A stretch of DNA of 64,000 bases from Longimicrobium sp. Its GTDB lineage: Bacteria; Gemmatimonadota; Gemmatimonadetes; Longimicrobiales; Longimicrobiaceae. Made by a program: the position numbers and the translations under genes. Below, one piece after another: positions 1 through 9,029 of this stretch. The notes under the pieces are model-generated. The model was not told where the DNA came from, ran no database searches, and saw only the letters and a program-made list of their open reading frames with translations. The stretch lies in assembly GCA_036387335.1 (NCBI GenBank), contig DASVTZ010000147.1, positions 1 through 64,000 of the forward strand, in the 5' to 3' direction. Positions within the stretch are counted from its first letter, which is position 1, and every line of letters starts with the position of its first letter.

Positions 1-933
1 ACGCGCATCGCCCTCCGCCACCCCCTGGCCCACCACGAAGCGGCGTGCCGCGCGGGCGTAGTGCGCCTCGGCCAGCGCGCGCGCCTCGTCCACGTTCACG
101 GGAAGGTCGTGCACCACCTGCTGGTCGCGCGCGGCCAGCGCGGACTGCAGCACCGATCCGCCCGCGTCGCCGCCGTTCAGCTCCGCCTGCACCACCGTGT
201 CCGTGGCCCGGTGCGACACCGCGCGCTTCCCCGCCACGTCCCACCCGGCGACGGTGAAGCCGGTGGCCTGGTGGGCCAGGTCCGCCGTCACGGAGAGCTC
301 GATCAGCGCCTGCCCCACGGTGAGGGTTGCGCTGCCGGCGTCGCGGGCGGTGCGCGGCTTGGCCTTGAGCGTGTCGCCCTCCATCCACAGCTCGGCGCCG
401 GCGGCGCGGGCGCGCTCGCGGGCCAGCGCCAGGTCGCTCTGGTTCACCTGCGCCACCACGCGGTGCGTCGGCCCGCTGAAGTCCACGTCCGCGCGCAGCG
501 AGTGGGCGCTGGCGATGCGGCGCACCACCTCCGCGTCGCTCACGTCCTCGAAGGTCCGCGTGCGCCGCGTCATGCGCAGGTCCTGCAGGCGGTCCTCGGC
601 CAACACCAGCAGCTCGGGCGGCCGCGCGCCGGAAAAGCGCGCCTCGATCGCCGTGATCCGTCCCTCGAACACCGTCCCCGCCCCATCGCCGGCCCCCATC
701 TCGATCTTGAGCGTCTTTCCGAACTCCAGCACGTCGCGGCCGAAGTAGAGGAAGCCCACGGCGCCGTTCTTCGGTCCCCAGTTGATGAACGTGGCCTCGC
801 AGCGGTACAGCCCCTCCGCCGTCTCCTCCACGAACAGGTCCTGGACCTGGGCGGCGAGCGCGGCCTCCTCGCGCCCGTCGATGGAGATTCGGGGGCGGGA
901 AGCGTAGATGCCGGGAGCGCCGGTGTCGGGCAT
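1..933 (-). CDS. gpD/VgrG-like late-control protein of a contractile injection system (partial)
   Basis: The gene starts at ATG 933 and runs off the left edge of the window, so only the first 311 residues are visible. It resembles the phage gpD / VgrG-hub family: an N-terminal beta-rich part with repeated 'tube-like' strands, followed by a segment about binding and extension of an OB-type core. In phage tails and eCIS particles this protein forms the hub between the inner tube and the spike. It is the last visible gene of a minus-strand run that also encodes sheath and tube proteins, with DUF5908 only 40 bases upstream, which supports the assignment. A GAGGA ribosome site precedes the start. 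The C-terminal half, which could carry an enzymatic domain, is outside the window. The family call rests on context plus general resemblance. Confidence 0.75.
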   Translation of the reverse strand, partial: MPDTGAPGIYASRPRISIDGREEAALAAQVQDLFVEETAEGLYRCEATFINWGPKNGAVGFLYFGRDVLEFGKTLKIEMGAGDGAGTVFEGRITAIEARFSGARPPELLVLAEDRLQDLRMTRRTRTFEDVSDAEVVRRIASAHSLRADVDFSGPTHRVVAQVNQSDLALARERARAAGAELWMEGDTLKAKPRTARDAGSATLTVGQALIELSVTADLAHQATGFTVAGWDVAGKRAVSHRATDTVVQAELNGGDAGGSVLQSALAARDQQVVHDLPVNVDEARALAEAHYARAARRFVVGQGVAEGDAR

Positions 934-973
934 GGTCCTCGGGAAGCGGGAGAGAGGGAGTCGTGCGCGGGCG

Positions 974-1135
974 TCAGTGCGCCAGCAGGCGGAGCTGGAT
1001 GCGCGTGCGGCGCTCCTGCAGCTCGGCGTGGACGCGCGGGGAGACCGGCGGGGCGGGCGGCTGCATCTCCGCGCCGCCGCCGGAGGCGGGCTCGGGAGCC
1101 AGCACCACCTCCATCTCGTTCACGATCACGGGCAT
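974..1135 (-). CDS. DUF5908-type small eCIS protein
   Basis: A 53-residue protein starting MPVIVNEMEVV and ending in a basic amphipathic helix (RRTRIQLRLLAH). The short hydrophobic beta N-terminus plus an acidic/proline linker and basic C-terminal helix is what DUF5908 proteins look like. These are tiny conserved members of eCIS clusters, located between the LysM tube protein and the gpD hub, exactly as here. The start at 1135 is chosen because it lies 4 bases past the stop of the upstream gene (1140) and in front of the conserved block; longer in-frame starts would overlap that gene. The molecular role is unknown; a chaperone or plug role in baseplate assembly is inference. Confidence 0.7.
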   Translation of the reverse strand: MPVIVNEMEVVLAPEPASGGGAEMQPPAPPVSPRVHAELQERRTRIQLRLLAH

Positions 1136-1139
1136 GGCG

Positions 1140-2060
1140 TCACCTGCGGATGGATGTGGATGCGGTGGCGGAGATGGACGCCCCCGCCAGCGACGCGGAG
1201 CCGCCGACCGAGGCACCGGCGGAGAATCCCGCGGACCCCTTGAGCGACGGGGCGGTGGCGCCGCTCAGCCCCAGCGATGCGGCGGCGGAGACGGAGACGG
1301 TTCCGGAAACGTCCAGGAGCTTGCCGGGGGGCACCAGGCGCGGGTTCTCGATCCCGTTGGCGAGCGCCACCTTCTTCCAGTCGCCCACCCCCGCCTTGGA
1401 GGAGGCCCCCTGCACCGTGTCGCCGTCGCGCGCCGGCTGCATGGGACGGGTTCCCGGCGCCGCCGACCCCTTGCCCCCCGACGCCGCCCGCGCCGCCTCG
1501 GCCGCGGGCGAGGTGACGCCCTTGTTGGGGTCGCCGAACTCGATCGCCAGGTCCTGCTTGCTCAGGTTGAGCGACATGCTGGCGCGCAGCGGCTTGCCCT
1601 CTTCGGAGAAGTACTCCAGCGACTCTTCCAGCGAGTCCACCGTCCCCTTGAACATGAACGTCCCCCACTGGAACTGGACGCCGGGGGGAAGCAGCCCCGT
1701 CTCCCCGTCCTTGGTGGTCTCCTGCGGGGTCATGAAGTAGGTGACCTCGCTGGTGAGCTTGCGCACGTCGCCCCCGGGGTCGGCCGCGCCGGCGGGGAGG
1801 GGAAGCTGCACGTCGAACCAGAGCTGCAGCGAAAGCTTGGTGGCGCCCTTGCCCACGAACTGCGTGGACGAGCCGCCGGGCTGGCTTCCCCCCGCGTTCT
1901 GGTTGCTGAAGGAGACCTTGAGCGTCTCGGGGTTGAACTGCACCACCACCTTGCGTGGCTCCCCGCCGTCCTTGTTCTGCTCCTTGAGCGCCCCGTCGCT
2001 CCCCGGCCACAGCTCCGTGAGCACCGCCTTGGCCAGCGCCCGTTCCTTTGCGTTCGGCAT
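1140..2060 (-). CDS. CIS tube/baseplate protein with LysM domain (Afp7/Pvc7-like)
   Basis: A 306-residue protein. Residues about 35-200 form the tube-initiator type fold seen in Pvc7/Afp7 and gp53-like proteins (motif VVVQFNPETLKVSFSNQ near residue 40, which is characteristic of this family). Residues about 200-255 form a LysM peptidoglycan-binding module (GDTVQG... GDWKKVALANGIENPRLVPPG). The remaining tail of about 50 residues is Gly/Ala/Ser-rich and low complexity, which is unusual and may be a linker or disordered cap. In eCIS particles this protein sits between tube and baseplate hub. It is flanked by a tube gene upstream and DUF5908 downstream. Spacing to the upstream gene is about 50 bases and is filled by a short tandem repeat. 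Confidence 0.85.
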   Translation of the reverse strand: MPNAKERALAKAVLTELWPGSDGALKEQNKDGGEPRKVVVQFNPETLKVSFSNQNAGGSQPGGSSTQFVGKGATKLSLQLWFDVQLPLPAGAADPGGDVRKLTSEVTYFMTPQETTKDGETGLLPPGVQFQWGTFMFKGTVDSLEESLEYFSEEGKPLRASMSLNLSKQDLAIEFGDPNKGVTSPAAEAARAASGGKGSAAPGTRPMQPARDGDTVQGASSKAGVGDWKKVALANGIENPRLVPPGKLLDVSGTVSVSAAASLGLSGATAPSLKGSAGFSAGASVGGSASLAGASISATASTSIRR

Positions 2061-2063
2061 CGT

Positions 2064-2104
2064 CCTCCCTATTCCCTATTCCCTATTCCCGATTCCCCAT
2101 TCCC
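2064..2104. repeat. short tandem repeat of ATTCCCT-type units in intergenic spacer
   Basis: The 49-base spacer between the tube gene and the LysM gene consists mostly of imperfect copies of a 7-base unit (attccct/attcccg/attcccc), about five copies. Read on the coding strand it is a run of GGGAAT units that include purine-rich SD-like sequence, so it may affect translation of the downstream gene. No other function is visible. Confidence 0.6.
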
Positions 2105-2109
2105 CGCCC

Positions 2110-2580
2110 CTAAAGCAGCCGCAGCGCCTCATACGCCACCTGCATCTCCTCGATCGCCAACTGCCCATCCTTGGCCGAAAACGCCGGCGCCTTCAGCTTC
2201 ACCGGCAGGCACCCCTCCAGCCGGAACTGCATCTGCACCGTGCGGTCGCCGCCCATCACCACCACGCTGGCGGTGCCGCGCAGGCCGCCGCCGCCGGGGG
2301 CGCTCACCGCCTCGAACCAGCGCCACAGGTCCACGTTGGCCGTCATCCCGCGCTTCAGGGTGAGCTGACCGAAGTCCACCGGCCCGGCCATGTGCACCGG
2401 CCCCGCGTTGCGCCCGCCCTCGCGGATCGTCTTGGGCTCCATGCTCATCTCCAGCCCGTCGACCTCGCTGAACGCGGCGTGGCACAGCTTGTCCGCCACG
2501 CCGGGCACCTGGATCTCCACCTCGAAGTTGAAGGCGGTGAACGGGTGCGCCGCGGCGTCGGAGGCGTCGAAGGCGCTCAC
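2110..2580 (-). CDS. tail tube protein (gp19/Hcp-like fold), second copy
   Basis: A 156-residue protein of the T4 gp19-type tail tube family. Typical signatures are the N-terminal FNFEVEIQVPG strand, the FSEVDGLEMSMEPKTIREGG block, and the LKRGMTANVDLWRWFEAV helix. In contractile particles this protein stacks into the inner tube or its baseplate-proximal adaptor ring. GTG at 2580 is the start: it lies one base after the stop of the upstream sheath-like gene (TGA-C-GTG), implying translational coupling. A second tube paralogue lies at 5586-6044. Paralogous tube genes are usual in eCIS clusters, where one makes the polymer and the others make the baseplate end (family knowledge). Confidence 0.9.
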   Translation of the reverse strand: MSAFDASDAAAHPFTAFNFEVEIQVPGVADKLCHAAFSEVDGLEMSMEPKTIREGGRNAGPVHMAGPVDFGQLTLKRGMTANVDLWRWFEAVSAPGGGGLRGTASVVVMGGDRTVQMQFRLEGCLPVKLKAPAFSAKDGQLAIEEMQVAYEALRLL

Positions 2581-2581
2581 G

Positions 2582-5572
2582 TCAGCGCTCCTGCACGGTG
2601 ACGCCGGCGCCGGTCTGCACCAGGCGCACGGTCAGGAAGGCCAGTGGGCGCGAGGGAGCCACCCGCAGCTCCACCACCAGCCGCCCCAGCTCCACGTTCG
2701 CCGCCGGGTTCACCGTGTCGTCCGTCACCACCCGGAACCCCTGCTCGGCCACTGCGCCGGCGAAGGCGCCGCGGGTGAACATGTCGGCCAGCAGCGTGTC
2801 GAACTGGCGCTGCACCAGGCGGCGGAAGGAGGCGTCGTTGGGCTGGAAGACGTAGAGGTTCCCCTCGCGCAGGGCGAGGCGGCGCAGCAGGATCAGCAGC
2901 CGGCGCACGCCCACGCCCGAGAGCTCGGCGTCGTCGGAGAGCGTCTCCTCGCTCCACGCCATGAAGCCGCGGGGGAAGGGGGCCACTGCGTTCACCCGCC
3001 GCCCCAGGAAGGCGCTGCGCGCGGCGGCGCCCAGGCGGGGCTCCAGCGCCACCACCCCGGCCAGCGGCTGGTTGGCGGGGGCGGCCCACGCGCCCAGCGC
3101 CAGGGCGCGCGCCGCCAGCACGCCGCTCACCGCGCCGTCTGGCGGAATGGCGCGCGTGGGCTGCCCGGACGATGCGGGCGCCACCACCGTCCACGGGTGG
3201 TAGAGCGCGCCGAACGACAGGGTGCGCGCCGCCTGGTCGCCCGGCTCGGCGGAGCCGGCGCCCAGGCTGTCGGCGAGCGCGGCCGCGTGCGCCAGCGCCT
3301 CCTCCTCGCGCATGCGCACGGGGAGGGAGATGACGGTGAAGATGTCCGAGCGTGCCGCGCAGAAGCGCAGCATGGCCTGGTGAAGGACGGGCAGCAGCGC
3401 GGGGTCGGCGGCGGCGTTGCTCTCCCAGCGGGGGGCGGTCGGCGGGGCGTACGCGACGGTGGCCGACCAGGGGCTCTCCTCGCCCCCGCGCCGCGCAGCG
3501 GCGCGGAAGTACGCGGCCCCGTCCGGCGCCCACGCCTCGTACTGCCGCGCGGGCCCCGCGTACAGCCGCGTGGGCGCGCCGAACGACGGCTCCACCGAAG
3601 TCTCCAGCACGAACGCGTCGCCCGGGCCGCTCCACGTGAGCGCCAATCGCTGCTCCTCCACCGCCACCGGATCGAGCACCGGCGCCGGGAGAGCGGCGGC
3701 GCCACAGGCGCGGAAGCGGTCGCGCGGCACCCCCTGCAGCCAGCTCTCGGACCAGGCGCTGCGCCCGGATTCGGCCTCGGCGCGCACGCGCAGCCAGGTG
3801 GCCGCGGGGCAGGGCGCCGGGCGCAGCAGGCGCGCGGCTGGGTTCCGCGTGTTCGTGCGCCGCCCGCCCCGCCCGAAGCGCGGGTCGGACGAGTCTTCCA
3901 GCACGTAGCCGGTGGCGCCCGCGACCGCGGTCCAGGCCACCTCCATCACCCCCTCATCGCCATCGGGACCGGTGACGGAGGTGATCGCGGGCGCATCGGG
4001 GACGGCGGGCGGGGCGTGTTCGCTCCCCTCGCGCCAGCTCCACCCCGTGTGCACCGCGTCCGGCATGGCGAGGATGGAAGCCTCCTCCACCGGGAGCAGC
4101 GCGTGCATGCGCGTGGGGCGCACCCCCGGCCGCTGCTGGTACTGGCGCTGGAAGGCGGTATCGAGCAGCGTCTCCGCCCCCTCGTCGGCGAGCGCCGCGT
4201 CCAGGAACAGATTCACGTCGAAGTGGTGCAGGCCGTCGCGCTCCAGCGCCGTGGCGTTCCTCACCTGCGCCGGCTGAAAGAGGTCGTCGCGGGGAAGGGC
4301 CAGCAGACCCAGGGGAAGGTAGACGTCGCCCGCGGTGCGCCGGGGCGCGGCCAGCGGGAAGCGCGGGCGCCCCAGCTCGGCCCACAGCGGCGCCGCCACC
4401 CCCCGCTCCACGGCGCCCCACAGCGCGGGCCCCGCGATGCCGCGCGCCACCTCCTCCACCGGCTCATAAAGAAGCTGGTCGGGGGGAAAGAGGCCGAAGT
4501 AGCGCGGGTGCCCGGGCGCCAGCGCCACGTCGGCGGCGCGCAGCAGCGACTCGGTGGTGCGGCGCGCCCACAGCTCCGCCGCGGCCAGCGAGGCCACCCA
4601 CGGCTCGGCGGCGACATCGCCCCACGCGGGCCCCGTCTTCAGCATCCCCCAGGCGCGCCGCACCACGAAGGTGCGCGCCGAGTCGCCCCGCTCCTCCTCG
4701 TCCACCAGCAGGAAGATGGAGCTCCGAAAGGGGGCGGGCGGCGCGGCGACCTTGGCCACCAGCCAGCACCCGGGGCGGATCCCCGCCGCGTGCCCCTCGG
4801 AGAGCGACACCCGCACCTCCCCGTTCCCCACCTTCCAATCGAGCGCGGCGACGGCGCGGGTGCGCCCCGCGCCCAGGAAGGCCAGCGAGACGGGCGCCTG
4901 CGCGGGAAAGGCGCCGGGAAGGAGCGAGCGGAACCAGTAGCCGTCGCCAGCCGCGCGCAGCTGCTCGGCCTGCCGCTCGGCGCGGGTGCGGTCCGCGTCG
5001 TCCGGGGCGGGGCGCGGGGGAAGGAAGGCCACCGTGCCGCTGGCGGGGTAGTCCACCCGCAGCAGGTCGCGCGTCTCGGGGCGCAGGAGCCGGAAGCCGT
5101 GCGCCACCCGCTGGACCGCGCTGGCGGGGAGGCTCTTGCGCAGGGTGGTGGCGTTCACGCTCACCGCGTCCGCCCAGCTCCCGGGCGACGACGCGCGCGC
5201 CCACGCCGCCCCGGCCACGGCGCCGCCCCGCCCGCGCAGCACGCCGGGCACCAGGAAGCGCGCCGCGCGGGGGCGGCGCGCCAGGCGCAGCACCCAGCAG
5301 CGCCGGCCCCCGTTGCGAAAAAACTCGCGCACCGCCGGCGCCAGGTGGGCGTACGTGGTCTCGCCGCGCACGGGGTCCCACGCCAGCGGCAGCTCGCCGC
5401 CGAAGATCTCGCCGAAGCGCACCACGTCCTCCACCGCCACGGGAATCCCCACGGGACCCGAGGCGGCGAAGCCCGCGAAGGCCGCCACGTCCATCCGGGG
5501 GAGCCCTGGGGGCGCCGGAACGGTGACGGTCTCGAAGCGGATGCCGGGAAGGCGCGGCGCGGCGGTGGCCAT
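2582..5572 (-). CDS. giant tail-sheath-like protein with internal fibronectin-type repeats
   Basis: A 996-residue protein that is sheath-like at both ends. The N-terminus (MDVAAFAGFAASGPVGIPVAVED, then PLAWDPVRGETTYAHLAPAVREFFRNGG) matches the first sheath domain. The C-terminus (LRRLVQRQFDTLLADMFTRGAFAG... NVELGRLVVELRVAPSRPLAFLTVRLVQ) is the conserved sheath handshake domain that links neighbouring subunits. In between, about residues 540-720 hold two modules that look like fibronectin III (VAWTAVAGATGYVLEDSSDP; LTWSGPGDAFVLETS). An ordinary sheath is about 400-650 residues, so this one is nearly doubled. It probably decorates or caps the contractile sheath, with FN3 modules exposed on the particle surface. 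It lies between two tube genes with 1-13 base gaps. Confidence 0.8.
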   Translation of the reverse strand: MATAAPRLPGIRFETVTVPAPPGLPRMDVAAFAGFAASGPVGIPVAVEDVVRFGEIFGGELPLAWDPVRGETTYAHLAPAVREFFRNGGRRCWVLRLARRPRAARFLVPGVLRGRGGAVAGAAWARASSPGSWADAVSVNATTLRKSLPASAVQRVAHGFRLLRPETRDLLRVDYPASGTVAFLPPRPAPDDADRTRAERQAEQLRAAGDGYWFRSLLPGAFPAQAPVSLAFLGAGRTRAVAALDWKVGNGEVRVSLSEGHAAGIRPGCWLVAKVAAPPAPFRSSIFLLVDEEERGDSARTFVVRRAWGMLKTGPAWGDVAAEPWVASLAAAELWARRTTESLLRAADVALAPGHPRYFGLFPPDQLLYEPVEEVARGIAGPALWGAVERGVAAPLWAELGRPRFPLAAPRRTAGDVYLPLGLLALPRDDLFQPAQVRNATALERDGLHHFDVNLFLDAALADEGAETLLDTAFQRQYQQRPGVRPTRMHALLPVEEASILAMPDAVHTGWSWREGSEHAPPAVPDAPAITSVTGPDGDEGVMEVAWTAVAGATGYVLEDSSDPRFGRGGRRTNTRNPAARLLRPAPCPAATWLRVRAEAESGRSAWSESWLQGVPRDRFRACGAAALPAPVLDPVAVEEQRLALTWSGPGDAFVLETSVEPSFGAPTRLYAGPARQYEAWAPDGAAYFRAAARRGGEESPWSATVAYAPPTAPRWESNAAADPALLPVLHQAMLRFCAARSDIFTVISLPVRMREEEALAHAAALADSLGAGSAEPGDQAARTLSFGALYHPWTVVAPASSGQPTRAIPPDGAVSGVLAARALALGAWAAPANQPLAGVVALEPRLGAAARSAFLGRRVNAVAPFPRGFMAWSEETLSDDAELSGVGVRRLLILLRRLALREGNLYVFQPNDASFRRLVQRQFDTLLADMFTRGAFAGAVAEQGFRVVTDDTVNPAANVELGRLVVELRVAPSRPLAFLTVRLVQTGAGVTVQER

Positions 5573-5585
5573 GGAGCGGTGCCGC

Positions 5586-6044
5586 CTACTCGAGGTCGAT
5601 GCGTTCGGCGGCCAGCACCAGCTCCTCCACCGCCACGTCGGTTCCCTTGCCGCTCAGCGAGGGGCCCGTGTACTTGGTGGGCCGCGCGTTGGTGAGCTTC
5701 CACGCCTGCACCGTCTGCGTGTGGTCCTCGCTCTGCAGCTCGATGGTCACCGTGCGCAGCGCCGTCTGGCTTCCGTCGCGCACCTCGCTGATCCAGTTGT
5801 ACAGCGTCTCCAGGTCGCCGATCAGCCCGCGCTTCAGGGTCACGTCGGGGACCTTGTAGGTGCCGGTGATCTTGAGGGGGGCGTTGTCTTTGGAGTTCCC
5901 CGCGCGGTACTCCGCCACGGTGATCTCCATCCCCAGTCCGCTCACCTCCTGGAACGCCGCGCGGGTGCTGGCCGCGTCGGGGCCGTTCTCGATCACCACC
6001 CGGAAGTTGAACTGGTTGTAGGGACGCTCGCGTTCTACGGCCAT
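5586..6044 (-). CDS. tail tube protein (gp19/Hcp-like fold), first copy
   Basis: A 152-residue inner-tube protein of the gp19 family. It begins MAVERERPYNQFNFRVVIENG and carries the AAFQEVSGLGMEITVAEYR block, the VTLKRGLIGDLETLYNWISEVRDG helix region, and a C-terminal beta-hairpin ending LVLAAERIDLE. Its position directly downstream of the main sheath gene is the standard eCIS order (sheath, then tube), so this is the likelier bulk tube protein. GGAGAG-type ribosome site precedes ATG 6044. There are about 98 bases between the sheath stop and this start, more than elsewhere in the cluster, leaving room for separate translational control. Confidence 0.92.
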   Translation of the reverse strand: MAVERERPYNQFNFRVVIENGPDAASTRAAFQEVSGLGMEITVAEYRAGNSKDNAPLKITGTYKVPDVTLKRGLIGDLETLYNWISEVRDGSQTALRTVTIELQSEDHTQTVQAWKLTNARPTKYTGPSLSGKGTDVAVEELVLAAERIDLE

Positions 6045-6142
6045 CGTTGGCTCTCCTTGCGAATTGCCTCGCGCGGGGGTGTGCTGCGCGGATCAGGGGT
6101 CCGGGGCGGCCGCGCGGGGGCGCGCGGCCGCGGGCCCGGTGC

Positions 6143-8077
6143 TCACGCCTTGCGGTCGCCCGTCCACTGGCCGATGCGGAAGATCACGAACTCCGCGGGG
6201 CGCACCGGGGCCACGCCGATCAGGCAGATCAGCCGGCCGTTGTCGAAGTCGTTCTGCGTCATGGTGCTGCGGTCGCACTTCACGAAGTAGCTGGTCTCCG
6301 GCTTGTCGCCCATCAGGTGGTTCTGCTTCCACTCGTTGTACAGGAAGTCCTCGATGGTGCGCCGCACGTTGGCCCACAGCGGCTCGCTGTTGTTCTCGAA
6401 CACCACCCACTGCGTCCCCCGCTCGATGCTGCGCTCCAGGAAGGCGAAGTAGCGGCGCAGGTTCACGTACTTCCACTCGGGATCGCTGCTGATGGTGCGC
6501 GCCCCCCACAGCCGGTTGCCGCGCCCCTCGAAGAAGCGGAAGCAGTTGATCCCCTCGGGGTTCAGCACGTCCTGCTGCCCCTTGTTGAGCGAGATCTCGA
6601 AGCCCAGCGCACCGCGCACCACCTCGTTGGCGGGGGCCTTGTGCACCCCCTTTTCCACGTCGTTGCGCGCGTAGATCCCGGCGACGAAGCCGCTGGGGGG
6701 GAGCACGATCTCCTGGTCCGTCACCGGGTCCAGGATGCGGACCCAGGGGTAGTAGAGGGCGGCGTGGCTGGAGTCGAGCTGCGCCCGCTGCGCGCGCACG
6801 TCGGCCAGCGCCTGGTCGTTGGCGCTGTCCAGCACGGCGATGCGGTAGCGCATGCGCTCGGCGTGGCTCACCAGCGCGTTGCTCACGGCCTGGGTAGCGG
6901 CGCGGGCGTCGTCGTCCACGTTGCCGCCGGCCGAGTAGCCCGGCGCGGCCACGATGGAGATGTCGGAAACGTCCTCCAGCGCCCGCAGCCCCGTCTTGTG
7001 GCGCACGTCGGTGTCGTCGCCCTCGTAGTGCTCGGGAAGGGGACGGTACCCGTCGCTCCCGCCGGTGAGCGCCACCTCGAACGTCTGCCCGCTGGCCGCC
7101 GGCACGTCCGCTCCCACGGCGGGGGTGAGCTGGTCCAGGAGCAGCCGGGCCACCTCCGCGCCCTCGTTGAGCGTGGGGGCGAACTCGAACGTGACCGGCG
7201 TGCGCAGCGACTGGGCGCGGTTGGGGATGTCGGCGGCGAAGGTGGTGCCCACCGAGCGGCGCCCCTCCGGGTGCAGCCCCAGGTTCTCGAAGGTGTCGCG
7301 CCGCAGCACGTTCCCCACGCGGTCCACGAAGGTGACCTCCACGCTCACGCTCACCACGTGCACGCTGTCGCGCCCGGTGCCCTCGGCCACCAGCGTAGCC
7401 AGGTCCCACGCGCCGCTCCCGTCGCCCGGGTGCAGCCGCCAGTTGCTGCGCCCCAGCACGTCGTCGAAGTAGCGCTCGGCGCGAAAGAGCATCCCGCCCG
7501 CCGGCGTCACCCCGGCGGGGCTCCCCTGGTCGGCGATGTAGACCACGTCGTCGGGGTTCACCCCGCGAAGCACGTTGAAGGTCACGCCGCTCACCGGGTC
7601 GCGGTCGGTGGCCAGCACGTTGCCGCCCACGCGGAACGCGAACGAGACGCGGCAGTCGCCGGCGCGCCCGGGGTAGCGGGCCCGCAGCGTCAGGTCGCCG
7701 ATCACCGCCGTGGCGCGCCCACCGGAGGTGGCCAGCGCCAGGTCGTCGCCCACGAGCGGCTGGTCGTCCTCCGCCTGCGGCAGGGCGTAGATGCGCGACA
7801 CGTAGAGGCGCTTGCCCCCGTTGTCGAAGAAGTTCCGGACGCCGTGCGCCAGGTAGTTGTGCGCGCGCTCCGTCTCGCCCACGTACTCCAGGCGGTCCAG
7901 CCCGCCGAAGACGCGCTCGAACTCGGCGAAGCTGGTGACCAGCTCGGGAAGCCCGTCGGCGGGGCCGTAGCGGGCCGGGCCCACGAAGCCGGCGGTGCTG
8001 GTGCTGACCCCCTCGATGCTCTTTGCGCGGAAGCTGGTCTCTTCCACGTACACGCCGGGGGCAAGGTATTCGGGCAT
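6143..8077 (-). CDS. contractile tail sheath protein
   Basis: A 644-residue sheath protein. The start at 8077 (MPEYLAPGVYVEETSFRAK) is the classic sheath N-terminus and has a GGAGAG ribosome site 6 bases upstream. The body contains the usual first-domain motif (STSTAGFVGPARYGPADGLPELVTS) and the FFDNGGKRLYVSR strand. The C-terminal domain (NVRRTIEDFLYNEWKQNHLMGDKPETSYFVKCDRSTM... LICLIGVAPVRPAEFVIFRIGQWTG) is the conserved part that interlocks subunits. The protein polymerises around the tube and its contraction drives the tube through a target membrane. It is the main sheath of this cluster; a longer, divergent one lies downstream. Confidence 0.95.
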   Translation of the reverse strand: MPEYLAPGVYVEETSFRAKSIEGVSTSTAGFVGPARYGPADGLPELVTSFAEFERVFGGLDRLEYVGETERAHNYLAHGVRNFFDNGGKRLYVSRIYALPQAEDDQPLVGDDLALATSGGRATAVIGDLTLRARYPGRAGDCRVSFAFRVGGNVLATDRDPVSGVTFNVLRGVNPDDVVYIADQGSPAGVTPAGGMLFRAERYFDDVLGRSNWRLHPGDGSGAWDLATLVAEGTGRDSVHVVSVSVEVTFVDRVGNVLRRDTFENLGLHPEGRRSVGTTFAADIPNRAQSLRTPVTFEFAPTLNEGAEVARLLLDQLTPAVGADVPAASGQTFEVALTGGSDGYRPLPEHYEGDDTDVRHKTGLRALEDVSDISIVAAPGYSAGGNVDDDARAATQAVSNALVSHAERMRYRIAVLDSANDQALADVRAQRAQLDSSHAALYYPWVRILDPVTDQEIVLPPSGFVAGIYARNDVEKGVHKAPANEVVRGALGFEISLNKGQQDVLNPEGINCFRFFEGRGNRLWGARTISSDPEWKYVNLRRYFAFLERSIERGTQWVVFENNSEPLWANVRRTIEDFLYNEWKQNHLMGDKPETSYFVKCDRSTMTQNDFDNGRLICLIGVAPVRPAEFVIFRIGQWTGDRKA

Positions 8078-8093
8078 CTTCTGCTCTCCAGGG

Positions 8094-9029
8094 TTACGGG
8101 GGCGACGCTGCGGCGGAGATCCACAGGCGAGGGAGGAGCGCGGCCCCGCCGGCCGCCAGGGTGCGGAGCACCAGCTCCTCGCCGTACACGAGCTCCGCCG
8201 TGTGGTCGTCCACCGGCGGTTGTCCATCCTCCTGCCAGAGCTGCGCGGCGCGCTGCTCGTCCAGCACGCTCTTGATCGAGGGGCGCTCCGGCCACGCGCT
8301 GTCCACGTCCGTGCAGCCTGCGAACGGGAAGCGCAGCGCCCCCGGCTCGTACCACGCCTCCACGGACACCGGCCAGCGGTTCCCCGCCGGCGCGCCCTGC
8401 CCGCTCCCGGGAGGCGAGCCCAGCCGCAGCCGGTCCACCGAGGGAACGGGGAGCACCAGGAGCGCGCGCCCCTCCTCGTCGGCCACGGCCGTGTGGGTCA
8501 CGCCCTCCACCGTGGCGCGCAGCACCGCCCACGCGGCGGGGCGCTCGAGCTCCGCGTCCCACAGGTCGGCGCGGACGGTGGCGGCGCTGGCAGGCACCGG
8601 CCGCGCGGGCGACGAGAACAGGTAGGCGCGCCCCGCGGGCCCCGGCACGCTGGCCGCCGACGCGCCCAGGAACTCGCCCCGGTAGCCCAGCGGCAGCGTC
8701 ACCGAGAAGGCGGTGGGCAGCCAGCGCCCGGCGGGGTCGTCCACCGCGATGGCGTACTCCTGCGGCGGCCCGGCCAGCTCCGGGTGCTCCTCGTCCGCCG
8801 CCGGAAGCTCCTGCTCGCGGCGGCCGGGAAGGGCGGGGAAGGAGTACACGCCCGACCCGCTGCGCACCGCGCGCACGGGGGGAAAGCCGCCCCCCGCCAG
8901 CCACGCGAACACGCGCAGCGAATCGGTCACGGGTACGTCGAAGGCGGCATCCCAGAAGCGGATCCCCAGCGGCGAGAACGAGCGCGTCCGCTCCAGCACG
9001 CGGATGCGGGGTGCGAGCGCGCCGCTCAC
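8094..9029 (-). CDS. uncharacterised beta-sandwich protein of the injection-system cluster
   Basis: A 311-residue protein with no enzyme motif that I recognise. GTG 9029 is chosen as start because it overlaps the stop of the DUF4255 gene (GTGA). The longer open frame upstream runs inside that gene. Residues 1-150 alternate beta strands (IRVLERTRSFSPLGIRFWDAAFDVPVTDSLRVFAWL; YAIAVDDPAGRWLPTAFSVTLPLG). The middle (AWAVLRATVEGVTHTAVADEEGRALLVLP) reads like a carboxypeptidase-regulatory / bacterial Ig-like module. Proteins of this type sit between DUF4255 and sheath genes in eCIS loci and may be tail-terminator or sheath-interacting factors; this is inference from position. Confidence 0.7.
   Translation of the reverse strand: MSGALAPRIRVLERTRSFSPLGIRFWDAAFDVPVTDSLRVFAWLAGGGFPPVRAVRSGSGVYSFPALPGRREQELPAADEEHPELAGPPQEYAIAVDDPAGRWLPTAFSVTLPLGYRGEFLGASAASVPGPAGRAYLFSSPARPVPASAATVRADLWDAELERPAAWAVLRATVEGVTHTAVADEEGRALLVLPVPSVDRLRLGSPPGSGQGAPAGNRWPVSVEAWYEPGALRFPFAGCTDVDSAWPERPSIKSVLDEQRAAQLWQEDGQPPVDDHTAELVYGEELVLRTLAAGGAALLPRLWISAAASPP

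Noticed and set aside
61-1740. Long plus-strand open frames across the injection-system cluster (also 2390-5695 and 6047-8275)
   Set aside because: They are GC-rich shadows of minus-strand sheath, tube and hub genes, Arg/Pro/His-rich, and without ribosome sites or recognisable motifs.
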